Shown in pieces: positions 43,812-53,439 of a stretch of DNA of 64,000 nucleotides. Origin of the DNA: Halanaeroarchaeum sulfurireducens (GTDB lineage Archaea; Halobacteriota; Halobacteria; Halobacteriales; Halobacteriaceae); NCBI RefSeq assembly GCF_001011115.1, contig NZ_CP008874.1, positions 682,001-746,000 of the forward strand, in the 5' to 3' direction. The notes below the pieces were generated by a model. That model saw only the letters and a program-made list of their open reading frames with translations, was not told the origin of the DNA and did no database searches. Each line of letters starts with the position of its first letter. Within the stretch, counting starts at the first letter, position 1. The translations under genes were made by a program, and so were the position numbers.

Positions 43812-45574
43812 GCTGTTTCCTCCGTGTCCGCACCGATGATGTCTTTGATCTCTTCGGCGAGTTCGTCCGCCTTGAAGCGGATGCCCGTGTATTTGTTGAT
43901 GCGATCCACCCGTTCGAGGACGTCGTGTTCGACGAGGTCGGCGAACTGACCGGTCGCGTTAGCTTCCGGAATGATGACCGTCTCCGCCCCCTCGACCGCG
44001 TCGGAGAGGTCCGGACGCGGGAAGATGTACGGAACCGAGAGGAACCGCACGTCGATGCCATCCTCGGCCAGGAAATCGAGCGCCTCGACCATTGCGCCCT
44101 CGGTGGACCCCCAGCCGATGACGAGGGTATCGGCGTCTGGGTCGCCGTACTCTCGCGGGGTGAAGTCCTCCCGTTCGCGTGCGGTCTCGACCTTCCGGTA
44201 GCGCTTTTGTACCTGCTCCAGTCGGACATCGACGTCTTCGCTCCGGCGACCGAGTTCACTGTGCTCCAGACCCGTACTCATGTGAACGCCGCCTTCGATG
44301 CCGGGCCTCGTGCGCGGACTGATGCCGTCGTCGGTGACCTTGTGCGGCTGGAACCGGCCCTGGTCGTCCTGCCACTGTTCGATCTCGTCTGCGTCCTCGA
44401 CGAATTTGCCCCGGTCGAGTTCGATCGCGTCGAGGTCGAACTCGTCCGGATCCACGGTCTGCTCCGTGACGGCCATCGCGAGGTCGATCGAGAGGTAGAC
44501 CGGGATCTGGTACTTCTCGGCGAGGTTGAACGCCTCGACGGTCTTGTGGAACGCGTCGGCGATGGTGGTCGGCGTGACGACGAACCGCGGAACTTCGCCG
44601 TGGCCACCGTAGAGCATCATGTTGATGTCGCCCTGCTCTTGCTTGGTCGGCATCCCGGTCGATGGCCCGGCACGCATGACGTTGGCGATGACCAGCGGCG
44701 TCTCGCTCTGTGCGACCAGTCCGAAGGTCTCGGACATCAGGTCGATGCCGGGACCGGAGGTCCCCGTCATCGCCCGGGCGCCGCCTCGGGCGGCGCCCAG
44801 TGCCACGTTGATGGCTGCCAGTTCGTCCTCGACCTGGACGACGTGGCCGCCAGTTTTCTCGAGTTTGCCCGCCATGTACTCCATGATGTCGGTCGCCGGG
44901 GTGATCGGGTAGCCGGCGTACACGCCACAGCCTGCGGCGATAGCGCCGAGACCGATCGCCTCGTCACCGTTGAGGAGGAGGTAGTCGTCGTCCGTCGTGT
45001 CGAGATCGTACGGGAACGTCTCCTCGAACTCTTCGGCGACGTATTCGGCGCCCTTCCGGGCCGCCTCCTTGTTGTTCTCCACGATCTGTTCGCCCTGGTC
45101 ACCGAACTGCTTCTCGAGTGACTCGCCCAGGTACTCGACGTCGAAGCCCGCGACCTCGCAGACCGCGCCGAGGGCGACGACGTTGCGCATGATGGCGCCG
45201 CCGGCCTCCTCGGCCAGGTCGGAGAGCGGAACCGGGAGACCGGTCATCTCCTCCGGTGCCTCGTAGTCCGTCATTCCCCGCTGTTCGCCATCGTAAATGA
45301 TGACGCTGTCCTCGTGGAGTTCGTCGAGGTTCTCCTCGACGGTGCGTTCGGTCAACGCGATGAGGATGTCCAGTCGATCGACGACCGACTGTACCTCGTC
45401 GACGCTGGTGCGGAGCTTGTATGCGGTGTAGCCACCACGGATCCGCGAAGCGAAGTCTTTTGATGTGAAAACGTGTCGCCCGGCTCGGGAGAGAGCGCGA
45501 GCGAAAATCTTTCCGGTCGAAGCGATTCCATCGCCGGCCTCTCCGCCGATGGCCCAGTTCAGGTCCTCGTGCAT
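43808..45574 (-). CDS. korA: 2-oxoacid:ferredoxin oxidoreductase, fused gamma-alpha subunit
   Basis: 588 residues. N-terminal gamma domain (1-190: LNWAIGGEAGDGIASTGKIF and SRIRGGYTAYKLRTS), then the alpha domain (about 200-588: GDEAIGLGAIAAGCGVYAGY, ITPATDIMEYMA, RAMTGTSGPGIDLMSE). ATG at 45574 gives the canonical N-terminus; the longer frame is dropped. Forms an alpha-beta enzyme with KorB. Confidence 0.94.
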   Translation of the reverse strand: MHEDLNWAIGGEAGDGIASTGKIFARALSRAGRHVFTSKDFASRIRGGYTAYKLRTSVDEVQSVVDRLDILIALTERTVEENLDELHEDSVIIYDGEQRGMTDYEAPEEMTGLPVPLSDLAEEAGGAIMRNVVALGAVCEVAGFDVEYLGESLEKQFGDQGEQIVENNKEAARKGAEYVAEEFEETFPYDLDTTDDDYLLLNGDEAIGLGAIAAGCGVYAGYPITPATDIMEYMAGKLEKTGGHVVQVEDELAAINVALGAARGGARAMTGTSGPGIDLMSETFGLVAQSETPLVIANVMRAGPSTGMPTKQEQGDINMMLYGGHGEVPRFVVTPTTIADAFHKTVEAFNLAEKYQIPVYLSIDLAMAVTEQTVDPDEFDLDAIELDRGKFVEDADEIEQWQDDQGRFQPHKVTDDGISPRTRPGIEGGVHMSTGLEHSELGRRSEDVDVRLEQVQKRYRKVETAREREDFTPREYGDPDADTLVIGWGSTEGAMVEALDFLAEDGIDVRFLSVPYIFPRPDLSDAVEGAETVIIPEANATGQFADLVEHDVLERVDRINKYTGIRFKADELAEEIKDIIGADTEETA

Positions 45575-45901
45575 GTGTATCGGCCTTATACGGCAACTCG
45601 CAAAAAGCCTTCTAAACACACGAAGCGCCTGATTATCGGCGTTTGGCGATTGTTGCCGTTACTTTCCTGAGTTTCACGAACGTCCAATGGAATCGCCATA
45701 TGTCCCTAACACTACCACCTCCGTCGGAAAACACTGAGGGATTGTCCGATTGTCGACTCGGGCCGGAGTACCGCTCGAATTCGTCACCGGTGTGTCAAAA
45801 CGTTCGCCCGCCGTCGTCATTTCAATCCACCTCGAAGGACAACTATCTTGACCTGGCGCTCCTAACGAAACCCGTTCGGAGTCGCCGGACCGAGACACGT
45901 C
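45575..45901. other. Divergent intergenic region between korA and the DtxR-type regulator
   Basis: 327 nt without a credible gene. TATA-like GCTTTTTGC (minus strand, near 45600-45608) may serve korA. I see no strong box at leaderless distance for the regulator and no clear inverted repeat that would be its operator. Confidence 0.5.
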
Positions 45902-46345
45902 ATGAGTCACGAACGCCAGAGCCAGTTCACGGAGAGCGTCGAGATGTACCTCAAGGAGATTTACTTGCTCACCCGCGACGACGAGTCGGCCAAGACGGGA
46001 GCGATCGCCGACGCACTCGGGGTGTCACCGCCGAGTGTCAGCGACCGACTCGACCACCTCGAAGAGGGTGGGCTCGTCGAACACGAGAAACGGCGCGGGA
46101 CGACGCTCACGGACGACGGGGAGGAGGCGGCTCGACGTCTCCTCCGAAAGCACTGTCGTATCGAACGATTCCTCGTCGAGCAGTTGAACGTCACCGAGGA
46201 ATTTCACGAGGAGGCCTGTCGAATGGAACACGCGATGAGCGATGACGTGGCCCGACGCCTCGATGCCTTCGTCGACCTGCCCCCGGAGTGCCCGGACTGC
46301 TACGACCACGAAGCCCAGCACTGTTCTCGCCTGTTCGAGGACTAG
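45902..46345 (+). CDS. DtxR/MntR-family metal-dependent regulator
   Basis: 147 residues. Winged helix (1-70: AKTGAIADALGVSPPSVSDRLDHLEEGGLVEHEKRRGTTLT) plus dimerisation/metal domain (LRKHCRIERFLVEQL, FHEEACRMEHAMSDDV) with the Glu/His ligands of the MntR-type site. No SH3-like third domain. An extra Cys cluster at the C-terminus (C130, C133, C141) could bind metal. Regulates iron or manganese genes by analogy. Its TAG is shared with the convergent GNAT gene in a CTAG. Confidence 0.9.
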   Translation: MSHERQSQFTESVEMYLKEIYLLTRDDESAKTGAIADALGVSPPSVSDRLDHLEEGGLVEHEKRRGTTLTDDGEEAARRLLRKHCRIERFLVEQLNVTEEFHEEACRMEHAMSDDVARRLDAFVDLPPECPDCYDHEAQHCSRLFED

Positions 46346-46908
46346 CGACGGCCGGTATCGTACTTGTACGTCGCCGACTCGGTGTCGATACCGAAGTCCT
46401 CCGTGGCGGCTTCCTCGCGTCTCTCGTCGTCGGCGAATCGACGTCGGAGCCGCCTCGGCATCGAAAACTCGTCGACGCCCACCCGGAGGGCGACCGCGTT
46501 CGGGTCGGACGACTCCCGAACCGTCTCGAGTCGGTCTCGCTCCGAGGCCGCCAGCGAGGCGTCGCTCACCTCCTCGAATCCGAACTGCTTCAGATAGCCG
46601 GTCTTCGAGGTGAACACGACCACACGGTCGAAGCCCTGATCGCGACCGAGTTCGACCAGTCGCTCGAGGATGTGGGCCCCCACGCCCTGCCCGCGCCAGT
46701 CCTCGAGTACGCCCACACACGTCACCTCGCAGACGGGTGGATCACTCGAATGAACGCGGATGCGGCCGAATCCGACCTTGCGTCCCGCCTCCTCGTCGAT
46801 CGCGATGACGTAGTCGCGGGAGCGAAACGCCGGATCCTCGAAGCCGAAGGCCTCGAGTTGATCGAGCAACCACACCTCCTCTCGGTTTTTCGCATCCCGG
46901 ACGTGCAT
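46342..46908 (-). CDS. GNAT-family N-acetyltransferase
   Basis: 188 residues. Acetyl-CoA motif A: EVTCVGVLEDWRGQGVGAHILERLVEL with the RGQGVG loop. GNAT beta-4/alpha-4 end FGFEEVSDASL. The ATG at 46908 (MHVRDAKNREEVWLLDQ) starts the fold. The C-terminal ~55 residues (PRRLRRRFADDERREE) form an unrelated charged tail. Substrate unknown. Its stop uses the same four bases, CTAG, as the convergent regulator gene. Confidence 0.88.
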   Translation of the reverse strand: MHVRDAKNREEVWLLDQLEAFGFEDPAFRSRDYVIAIDEEAGRKVGFGRIRVHSSDPPVCEVTCVGVLEDWRGQGVGAHILERLVELGRDQGFDRVVVFTSKTGYLKQFGFEEVSDASLAASERDRLETVRESSDPNAVALRVGVDEFSMPRRLRRRFADDERREEAATEDFGIDTESATYKYDTGRR

Positions 46909-46993
46909 ACGCGGTCGAAGGACGCGGGGGCGGATAAGGGTTTGCGCGTCGCGGATCGGGGTCGAAACGATGGGCCCGGACCGCCACGACCCA

Positions 46994-48247
46994 TCACCCG
47001 CCGCGTCGAATCGTGGCTGCTCCCGCGCTCCAGACCAGGCCGGCACCGAGAAGTCCGACCGCGCCCGCCGCCCAGAAAACTGGGGTGTAACTGCCGACTG
47101 TCTCGAAGAGCAGGCCCGCCAGTACAGGTGCGCTCAGACCGCTGACGGCGAACGCCACGGACGCGAGCCCGAAGACGGTTCCCAGGTTCTCGGCGCCGAA
47201 CAGTTCGGCGACGAGCGGGGACAGCAGGGCGCCGGCACCTCCGTAGCCGATACCGAAGACGACCGTCAGCGCGAAAAAAACGGGACGACCATCGACCAGG
47301 GTCAACGCTGGCACGGCCAGGGCGATGAGCGCCGCCGAAACGACGAAGGTCCGGACCCGCCCCAGGCGGTCGGAGGCCGATCCGACGCCGATCCGCGCCA
47401 GGCTCGTCGTCACGCCGATGAGGCTGATGGCGGCGACACCGGTACCAGTCGGCAGCGACGCCTCGGTCGCGAATCGAACCACGTGGTTCATCAGAACGTA
47501 AAGCGGCGTCCAGACGAACAGCCAGCCGATCAGTATCCCGAGAAACGCTCGCGAGGTGGCGATATCGGAGACGGCCCTGACCTGCTCGCGCAGCGGGGTG
47601 CGGGTCACAGCGGGCGGTTCCCCGTACGGAAACTCGTGCTCGGTGTTCTCGCCGATCTCCTGTGGGCTATCGGCCAGGAGATAGGTCGCGGCGAGCAATA
47701 CCGACCCCGCGCCGATCCCGAGCCAGAGGTATGCGCCGCGCCAGCCGAGCCGTTCGACGAGCCACGCGGCCACGGGCGGGATCACGAGCAGCCCGATGCC
47801 CAGTCCGGAACTGGCAAAGCCGGTCGCGAGCCCCCGATGTCTGTCGAACCACCGCGGCACGGCGGTATACGCGACGACGTAGAGCAGACTCATTCCCAGG
47901 CCGGTCACGACGCCGTACCAGCCGAGCAAGACCACAAATCGCTGTGCGACACTCGCGCCGACGAGCCCGCCGACAACGAGGACGGTCGCGAGGAGTGCCG
48001 ACCGGCGGGCACCGACGGTGTCGACGACCGTGCCGCCCGGGACAGAGCCGGTGTAGAGGACGAACGTCTGGACGCCGAACACGAGTGAGACCGTCCCGCT
48101 TCCGACCGGAAATGCTTCCAGCAGCGGGTCGAGAAAGACGGCGAACGAGAACGACAGGCCGAAGAGGACGGTCGCGGCGCCGAACCCGGCGGTGGCGACG
48201 ACCCACCCGTAGTACACGTCCGCGTTCAGCAGCCGCTTTCGCACCAC
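46994..48247 (-). CDS. Major facilitator superfamily transporter, OFA/MCT-like
   Basis: 417 residues, twelve hydrophobic segments. N-terminal YYGWVVATAGFGAATVLFGLSFSFAVFLDPLLEAF and GYGGAGALLSPLVAELFGAENLGTVFGLAS are typical of the oxalate/formate and monocarboxylate branch. Starts at GTG 48247 (a second GTG follows), with a TATA-like GGTTTTTC about 26 nt upstream. Probably carries an organic anion (inference). Confidence 0.87.
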   Translation of the reverse strand: MVRKRLLNADVYYGWVVATAGFGAATVLFGLSFSFAVFLDPLLEAFPVGSGTVSLVFGVQTFVLYTGSVPGGTVVDTVGARRSALLATVLVVGGLVGASVAQRFVVLLGWYGVVTGLGMSLLYVVAYTAVPRWFDRHRGLATGFASSGLGIGLLVIPPVAAWLVERLGWRGAYLWLGIGAGSVLLAATYLLADSPQEIGENTEHEFPYGEPPAVTRTPLREQVRAVSDIATSRAFLGILIGWLFVWTPLYVLMNHVVRFATEASLPTGTGVAAISLIGVTTSLARIGVGSASDRLGRVRTFVVSAALIALAVPALTLVDGRPVFFALTVVFGIGYGGAGALLSPLVAELFGAENLGTVFGLASVAFAVSGLSAPVLAGLLFETVGSYTPVFWAAGAVGLLGAGLVWSAGAATIRRGG

Positions 48248-48292
48248 AGCACCCAGTTCAGCGAGGACGATGAAAAACCCTGCCCGTCCCGC

Positions 48293-48988
48293 TCAATCGT
48301 GGTGTGGCGGTCGGGTCGGTGCGTCGAGCACCCGGTTTTCGGGCGGGTCCGTCGTGCCGACCGCCACTGTACCGGTCTGGTCGTCGTCGGGAAGCAGGAT
48401 CGTCGCACCCGCAACCAGGGGTGCCAGTACGCCCGCCACGAGTGTCGGCGAATCCTCCAGCGAGCCACGGACGGCGACCACGTCGTCCGATGACAGGTCG
48501 GCGGCGACGTCCCGGGCAGCTCGCAGGGCGGCTTCCTGGGACCATTCCCCGACCAGCGTCGTGTCACCCGCGACGTCGGTCTCCGGGAAGAACGGGTTTT
48601 CACTCCAGATCTCGCGCTCGAAGTACGCCCACGTCGGATCCTCCGGTTTCCGACCGTAGGCGATGCGCTTACACCCCCCCTGGACCTCGTAGTCGTCCAC
48701 CTTCTCTGTGGGGCCGAACAGGACTGCGTCTTCCACGGCTCCGTCGGGGGCGAAGCGGACGTGGCCGCCGAGCAGTCCGGCGCCGAGGACTCCGAAGATG
48801 GTTTCGGGCGCGGCATCGGTCAGGATGGAGACGGTCGCGTGCGGGCCGACGCCGTTGTAGCGCAGGTAGTTTCCAGTCTTGAACGCGGTGGCGCGAAATC
48901 GGTGATACTCGTATCGTCGTCTCCCGTGTCGCAGTGCCAGATCGTCGTCGGGATGCGGAAGATCGAGGAGATCGCCAACGGTGTTCAT
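48293..48988 (-). CDS. Reduced AMP-ligase-like protein (N-domain only)
   Basis: 231 residues resembling the start of acyl/acetyl-CoA synthetases: YEYHRFRATAFKTGNYLRYNGV, ATVSILTDAAPETIFGVLGAGLLGGHVRFAP, and VAGVLAPLVAGATILLPDD. The ATP-binding TSGTTG-type loop and the whole C-terminal domain are absent, so it cannot be a working ligase in the usual way. It has no internal stop and looks maintained. ATG at 48988, 62 nt after dnaJ, is chosen over a frame overlapping dnaJ. Confidence 0.72.
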   Translation of the reverse strand: MNTVGDLLDLPHPDDDLALRHGRRRYEYHRFRATAFKTGNYLRYNGVGPHATVSILTDAAPETIFGVLGAGLLGGHVRFAPDGAVEDAVLFGPTEKVDDYEVQGGCKRIAYGRKPEDPTWAYFEREIWSENPFFPETDVAGDTTLVGEWSQEAALRAARDVAADLSSDDVVAVRGSLEDSPTLVAGVLAPLVAGATILLPDDDQTGTVAVGTTDPPENRVLDAPTRPPHHD

Positions 48989-49050
48989 GCTACCCGATGC
49001 GTGATCCAGCGAAAAACCGCTTGCCATCTCGACGCCCGACCTTTCCCCGC

Positions 49051-50193
49051 TCAAAGGGTGTTCTTGATGCGCTCGAAGAAGCCGTCTTCGACGTCGACGG
49101 ACTCGCCACCGGCCTTTGCGAACTGCTCGAGAGCCTCTCGCTGTTCGTCGCTGAGCGATTCCGGCGTGACGATCTGGACGTCGACATAGAGGTCCCCGTA
49201 GCCATGGCCGCGAAGCCGCGGCATGCCCTTGCCACGGAGCCGAAAGGTTTCGCCGCTCTGGGTGCCTGCGGGAACCTCGAACTCGGCCCCGCCGTCCAGC
49301 GTCGGCACCGTGATGGTGTCACCGAAGACGGCCTGCGGGAAGGATATCGGCTGCCGTCGTCGGAGGTCGTTGCCATCACGCTCGAAGTCAGGATGGTCCT
49401 CGACTGATACCTTGATGAGGAGGTCGCCGTCCGGAGCGCCCCGATCGCCGGGCGCGCCTTCGCGTTCCATCCGGAGGGTCTGTCCGCTGCGGATGCCGGC
49501 CGGGACGTCAACGGAAAGCGTCGCCTCGCGGCGAATCGTTCCCTGGCCCCCGCACGTCGAACACGTCTCCTCGTAGAGTTCCCCGTCACCGCCACAACGC
49601 GGGCAGGTCCCGGTCTGTTGGACCCTGCCGAACGGGGTCTGCTTGACCTGTCGGACCTTTCCGCGCCCCTCACACTCCGGACAGGTTCGGGGGTCAGCGT
49701 CTGGGGGATGCCCGGTGCCGTTACAGTCCTCACAGCGTTCCGGACGCCGGATGGTGACCTGCTTGGTAACACCCTCGTAGGCCTCTTCGAGGTCGATGCT
49801 GAGGTTCGTCCGGAGGTCCTGTCCTTTCGAGGGACGCGACCCGCCGCGGCCGCCACCGAAGAACTGATCGAAAATGTCTCCGACGCCGCCCATGCCGCCA
49901 CCGCCGGCGGCACCGCCAAATGGGTTCCCCCGTCTGGCGCCACCCTGGTCAGTGGCGCCCTGTTTGTCGGCTTCGACGAACCGTTCGTGCCCGAGCTGGT
50001 CGTACATCTGACGCTTCTCGTCGTCCGTGAGGACCTCCTTTGCCTTCTGGAGTTTCTTGAACGTCTCCTCGGCGTCGGGATCGTCGCTCACGTCCGGGTG
50101 ATTTTTGGCGGCCTTCTTCCGGAAGGCTCGGTTGATCTCGTCCTCGTCCGCGTCCCGGCTTACGCCGAGTACGTCGTAGAAGTCCTCGGGCAT
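49051..50193 (-). CDS. dnaJ: Chaperone DnaJ (Hsp40)
   Basis: 380 residues. J-domain with KAAKNHPDVSDD (HPD motif), Gly/Phe-rich linker (RRGNPFGGAAGGGGMGGVGD), four zinc motifs (CEDCNGTG, CPECEGRG, CPRCGGDG, CSTCGGQG), and C-terminal substrate domains. Stimulates DnaK ATPase. Follows dnaK by 22 nt. Confidence 0.96.
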   Translation of the reverse strand: MPEDFYDVLGVSRDADEDEINRAFRKKAAKNHPDVSDDPDAEETFKKLQKAKEVLTDDEKRQMYDQLGHERFVEADKQGATDQGGARRGNPFGGAAGGGGMGGVGDIFDQFFGGGRGGSRPSKGQDLRTNLSIDLEEAYEGVTKQVTIRRPERCEDCNGTGHPPDADPRTCPECEGRGKVRQVKQTPFGRVQQTGTCPRCGGDGELYEETCSTCGGQGTIRREATLSVDVPAGIRSGQTLRMEREGAPGDRGAPDGDLLIKVSVEDHPDFERDGNDLRRRQPISFPQAVFGDTITVPTLDGGAEFEVPAGTQSGETFRLRGKGMPRLRGHGYGDLYVDVQIVTPESLSDEQREALEQFAKAGGESVDVEDGFFERIKNTL

Positions 50194-50215
50194 CAGTGGT
50201 GGCTATGGATGTGGG

Positions 50216-52156
50216 TTATGCCTCGTCCTCGTCGCCGTCCTCAGACTGCGTCTGACCGGCTGACGAGCTCTCCTCGTCGACGTCCTCGAAGTCGGCATCG
50301 ACGTACTCTTCGCCCGCGTCGGCGTCGGCCGCTCCCGCGCCAGGCCCGGCACCGGCCGCTCCGGGGCCCGCACCTGCCGCGCCGGGTCCTGCGCCCGCGG
50401 CGCCCTGCTGGGCCGCCTGCTGCTGGTAGGCCTGTTTGCCGATCTCCTGGAGTTGCTCGGAGAGTTCCTCCGTCGCCTCCTGGATGGTCTCGAGGTCGGC
50501 GTCCTCGTCCTCGAGAACTTCACGAACCGTCTCGATCTCGACCTCGATATCCTCGCGGAGGTCGTCGTCGACCATGTCCTCGTTCTCGTCGAGGAGCCGT
50601 TCGGCGCGCGTGATGGCGCCCTCGGCTTCGTTGCGCGCCTCGATGCGCTCGCGGCGTTTCTCGTCCTCCTCGGCGTGCTCTTCGGCCTCCTGTTTCATCT
50701 CCTCGATCTCCTCGTCGTCGAGGCCGACGCCACCCTCGATGGTGATATCTTCGCTGTTTCCGGAGCCCTGGTCCTCGGCCTCGACGTTCACGATCCCGTC
50801 GGCGTCGATGTTGAACGAGACCTCGATCTGCGGGGTCCCGGCCGGTGCAGGCGGGATGCCGGTGAGCATAAACTCACCGAGCAGCTCGTTCTCCTCGGCG
50901 ATCTCCCGCTCGCCCTGGAAGATGCGAATCTGGACTGAGGTCTGGTTGTCGGCCGCCGTCGTGAAAACCTTCGATTCCTCGGTCGGAATGGTCGTGTTCT
51001 TCTCGATGAGCCGCTCGAAAAGGCCGCCCTTGACCTCGAGACCCAGCGAGAGCGGAGTGACGTCGAGGAGAACGATGTCGTCGACGTCGCCAGCGAGGAC
51101 GCCGCCCTGGATGGCCGCGCCCAGGGCCACCGCCTCGTCCGGATTGACGTTCTTTTTCGGCTCCTGGTCGGTCAGCTCCTCGACTTTCTCCTGTACCTGC
51201 GGCATGCGGGTCGAACCGCCGACGAGGATCACCTCGTCGATGTCGGCCTTGGAGAGGTCGGCGTCGGCGAGGGCCTGCTCGGTGGGGTCGACCGTGCGCT
51301 CGATGAGATCGGCGGTGAGCGACTCGAACTTCGCGCGGGTGAGGTCTTTTTCCAGATGGACCGGACCGTCGTCGGTTGCCGTGATGAACGGGAGGTTGAT
51401 GGTCGTCTCCTTGCGGCTGGAGAGTTCGATCTTGGCCTCCTCGGCGGCGTCCTTGAGTCGCTGGAGCGCCTGCCGATCCTCGCGGAGGTCGATGCCGTGT
51501 CCGTTTTCGAAGTCGTCGGCGAGCCAGTCGACGATCGCGTCGTCCCAGTCGTCGCCGCCGAGATCGTTGTCCCCGTTGGTCGCGACGACCTCGTAGACGC
51601 CCCCGCCCAGTTCGAGGATGGAGACGTCGAAGGTGCCGCCGCCCAGGTCGTAGACGAGCACGGTCTGTTCGGTCTCGTCGTCGAGCCCATAGGCCATGCT
51701 GGCGGCCGTGGGCTCGTTGACGATGCGCTCGACCTCGAGGCCCGCGATTTCGCCGGCGTCCTTGGTCGCCTGACGCTGTTTGTCGTTGAAGTACGCGGGT
51801 ACCGTGATGACGGCCTTCTCGACGTCCTGGCCCAGGTATTCCTCCGCGTCTCGTTTGATCTTCTGAAGGATCATCGCGGAGACCTGCTCGGGCGTGTACG
51901 TCTCGCCGTCCATCTCCACCTCGTAGTCATCGCCCATGTGCCGTTTGATCGACTGGACGGTCTCCTCCGGGTTTTGAACGGCCTGGTTTTTCGCCGCTTT
52001 GCCGATCAACTGTTCGCCGTCGTCGAAGGCAACCACCGACGGTGTCGTCCGATCGCCTTCGGTGTTGACGATGATTTCCGGGTCCCCGCCCTCCATCATC
52101 GCGAACGCGCTGTTCGTGGTTCCGAGATCGATCCCGAGAATCTTCTCACTCGCCAT
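50216..52156 (-). CDS. dnaK: Chaperone DnaK (Hsp70)
   Basis: 646 residues. ATPase signatures [25 protein letters not shown] and [15 protein letters not shown]; substrate domain from about 370 ([14 protein letters not shown]). The C-terminal ~65 residues begin with repeated GAAGAGP units and end in a very acidic tail ([10 protein letters not shown]), a halophilic version of the flexible DnaK tail. Works with DnaJ and GrpE encoded alongside. Confidence 0.97.
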   Translation of the reverse strand: MASEKILGIDLGTTNSAFAMMEGGDPEIIVNTEGDRTTPSVVAFDDGEQLIGKAAKNQAVQNPEETVQSIKRHMGDDYEVEMDGETYTPEQVSAMILQKIKRDAEEYLGQDVEKAVITVPAYFNDKQRQATKDAGEIAGLEVERIVNEPTAASMAYGLDDETEQTVLVYDLGGGTFDVSILELGGGVYEVVATNGDNDLGGDDWDDAIVDWLADDFENGHGIDLREDRQALQRLKDAAEEAKIELSSRKETTINLPFITATDDGPVHLEKDLTRAKFESLTADLIERTVDPTEQALADADLSKADIDEVILVGGSTRMPQVQEKVEELTDQEPKKNVNPDEAVALGAAIQGGVLAGDVDDIVLLDVTPLSLGLEVKGGLFERLIEKNTTIPTEESKVFTTAADNQTSVQIRIFQGEREIAEENELLGEFMLTGIPPAPAGTPQIEVSFNIDADGIVNVEAEDQGSGNSEDITIEGGVGLDDEEIEEMKQEAEEHAEEDEKRRERIEARNEAEGAITRAERLLDENEDMVDDDLREDIEVEIETVREVLEDEDADLETIQEATEELSEQLQEIGKQAYQQQAAQQGAAGAGPGAAGAGPGAAGAGPGAGAADADAGEEYVDADFEDVDEESSSAGQTQSEDGDEDEA

Positions 52157-52335
52157 CTTGAGCGTTTCTTACCGGCTTGTGGCCTTTAAGCCTTGCTAGT
52201 GAGAGGTCGACATACCAAATCCCACCCCCACGCATGCTTGCGATTATGTTCGCAACCGCTCCCGACTGCCACAGCATATATTACGACCGCAATGCCATCG
52301 GCGGTCGGCCCGCTGGCCAATAGCGCCGCGAGCGG

Positions 52336-52986
52336 CTACTCGGGTTCGTCTCCGTCGGTCTCCGCGTCAGCTTCCTGGTCCCCTCCACCCTGGTCTGACT
52401 CACCGTCTTCCTCGGCCGGACCGTCACTGACAGTTACCTGTGCGGTTCGCAGGACCGCGTCTTCCATCTCGTACCCCGGTCGGAAGACGTCCGCGACGGT
52501 GTCCGCGGGCTCGTCGCTGTCGACGCGCATCATCACTTCGTGCCGGGTGGGATCGACGTCCGATCCCGGTTCGGGGTCCACTTTCCGCACGTCCTCGGCG
52601 TCGAGGACCCTATCGAACTCGTTTCGGGTCACACGAACGCCCTCCTCCAGGGACTTCAGGTCGTCCGACCCGTCCTCGAGCGCTCGTGAGAGGTCGTCCC
52701 TGACGGCGAGAAACCGCTCGATCAGGTCGCCCTTCGCGCTATTCACGAGTTCCGACTGTCGCTCTTTGGTGCGTTTTTTGTAGTTCTGAAAATCGGCCTG
52801 AGTCCGCTGGAGCCGTTCGGTCAACTCATCGATCTCCTCGTCTTTTTCCGCGACGGTCTCTTCGAGGTCCTCGATACGCGCTTCGAGGGCGGCGACCGCC
52901 GCTCCGAGTACCTCGTCGTGGGTCCCAACCTCGGCTACCAGGTCGAGCGTTTGCTCAGTATCGGCGTGCTCGTCGGCCGCTGTCAT
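52336..52986 (-). CDS. grpE: Nucleotide-exchange factor GrpE
   Basis: 216 residues. Long N-terminal coiled coil (about 30-75: LEARIEDLEETVAEKDEEIDE), then the GrpE core (FQNYKKRTKERQSELVNSAK) and C-terminal beta domain ending RPGYEMEDAVLRTAQVTVS. The ATG at 52986 is used; a longer frame overlaps the lipoprotein gene. First of grpE-dnaK-dnaJ, with 179 nt before dnaK that may hold a second promoter. Confidence 0.93.
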   Translation of the reverse strand: MTAADEHADTEQTLDLVAEVGTHDEVLGAAVAALEARIEDLEETVAEKDEEIDELTERLQRTQADFQNYKKRTKERQSELVNSAKGDLIERFLAVRDDLSRALEDGSDDLKSLEEGVRVTRNEFDRVLDAEDVRKVDPEPGSDVDPTRHEVMMRVDSDEPADTVADVFRPGYEMEDAVLRTAQVTVSDGPAEEDGESDQGGGDQEADAETDGDEPE

Positions 52987-53048
52987 GTGGGTTGTGAAAA
53001 CCGACGAAGCGGTAAAAGGGTATAGAACTCGTCCGGCCAGAGGCCGAC

Positions 53049-53399
53049 TCAGGAGGTCGCTGGTTCGAGTTCGGTCTCGATCGAGAAATTGCTGACGTCC
53101 TCGTACGCGACATCGTACGTAATGGCGTACTCGCGGGTCTGGTGTGCCGGGAGCGAGACGTTCCGCGTTCGAACGATTCGATCCCCGTCCAGGTCGCCGT
53201 GGACGTACACCGTTCCCGTCTGGTGTTCGTTTCCGACGTTCGTGACGGTCAGTTTCACCTCGAGATATCCCGCATCGTTTTCGACGAACGACGTGTCCAC
53301 GATGCTGAGTGTGAACCGATCGTCGTTTCGTCCGAGACACCCGCCGAGTGCGGTTGCGCCGGCGAGGGCCCCAGTCACGACGAACGTTCGGCGATTCAT
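53049..53399 (-). CDS. Small Tat-type lipoprotein with Ig-like domain
   Basis: 116 residues. Signal MNRRTFVVTGALAGATALGGC has twin Arg and a lipobox LGGC. The exported part (FTLSIVDTSFVENDAGYLEVKLTVTNVGNE) looks like a FxLYD/CARDB-type beta-sandwich. Probably anchored on the outside of the membrane; function unknown. Confidence 0.8.
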   Translation of the reverse strand: MNRRTFVVTGALAGATALGGCLGRNDDRFTLSIVDTSFVENDAGYLEVKLTVTNVGNEHQTGTVYVHGDLDGDRIVRTRNVSLPAHQTREYAITYDVAYEDVSNFSIETELEPATS

Positions 53400-53439
53400 A
53401 GTGGATTCTCCGGGTAGACCGACAAGAAGGTTCCGCGTC

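Noticed and set aside
43925-45121. 398-codon frame antisense to korA
   Set aside because: Shadow of korA; no recognisable domain and no promoter.
50436-51596. Large Ser-rich frame on the plus strand over dnaK
   Set aside because: Typical third-position artefact of a G+C-rich gene on the other strand; Ser-rich translation without motifs.
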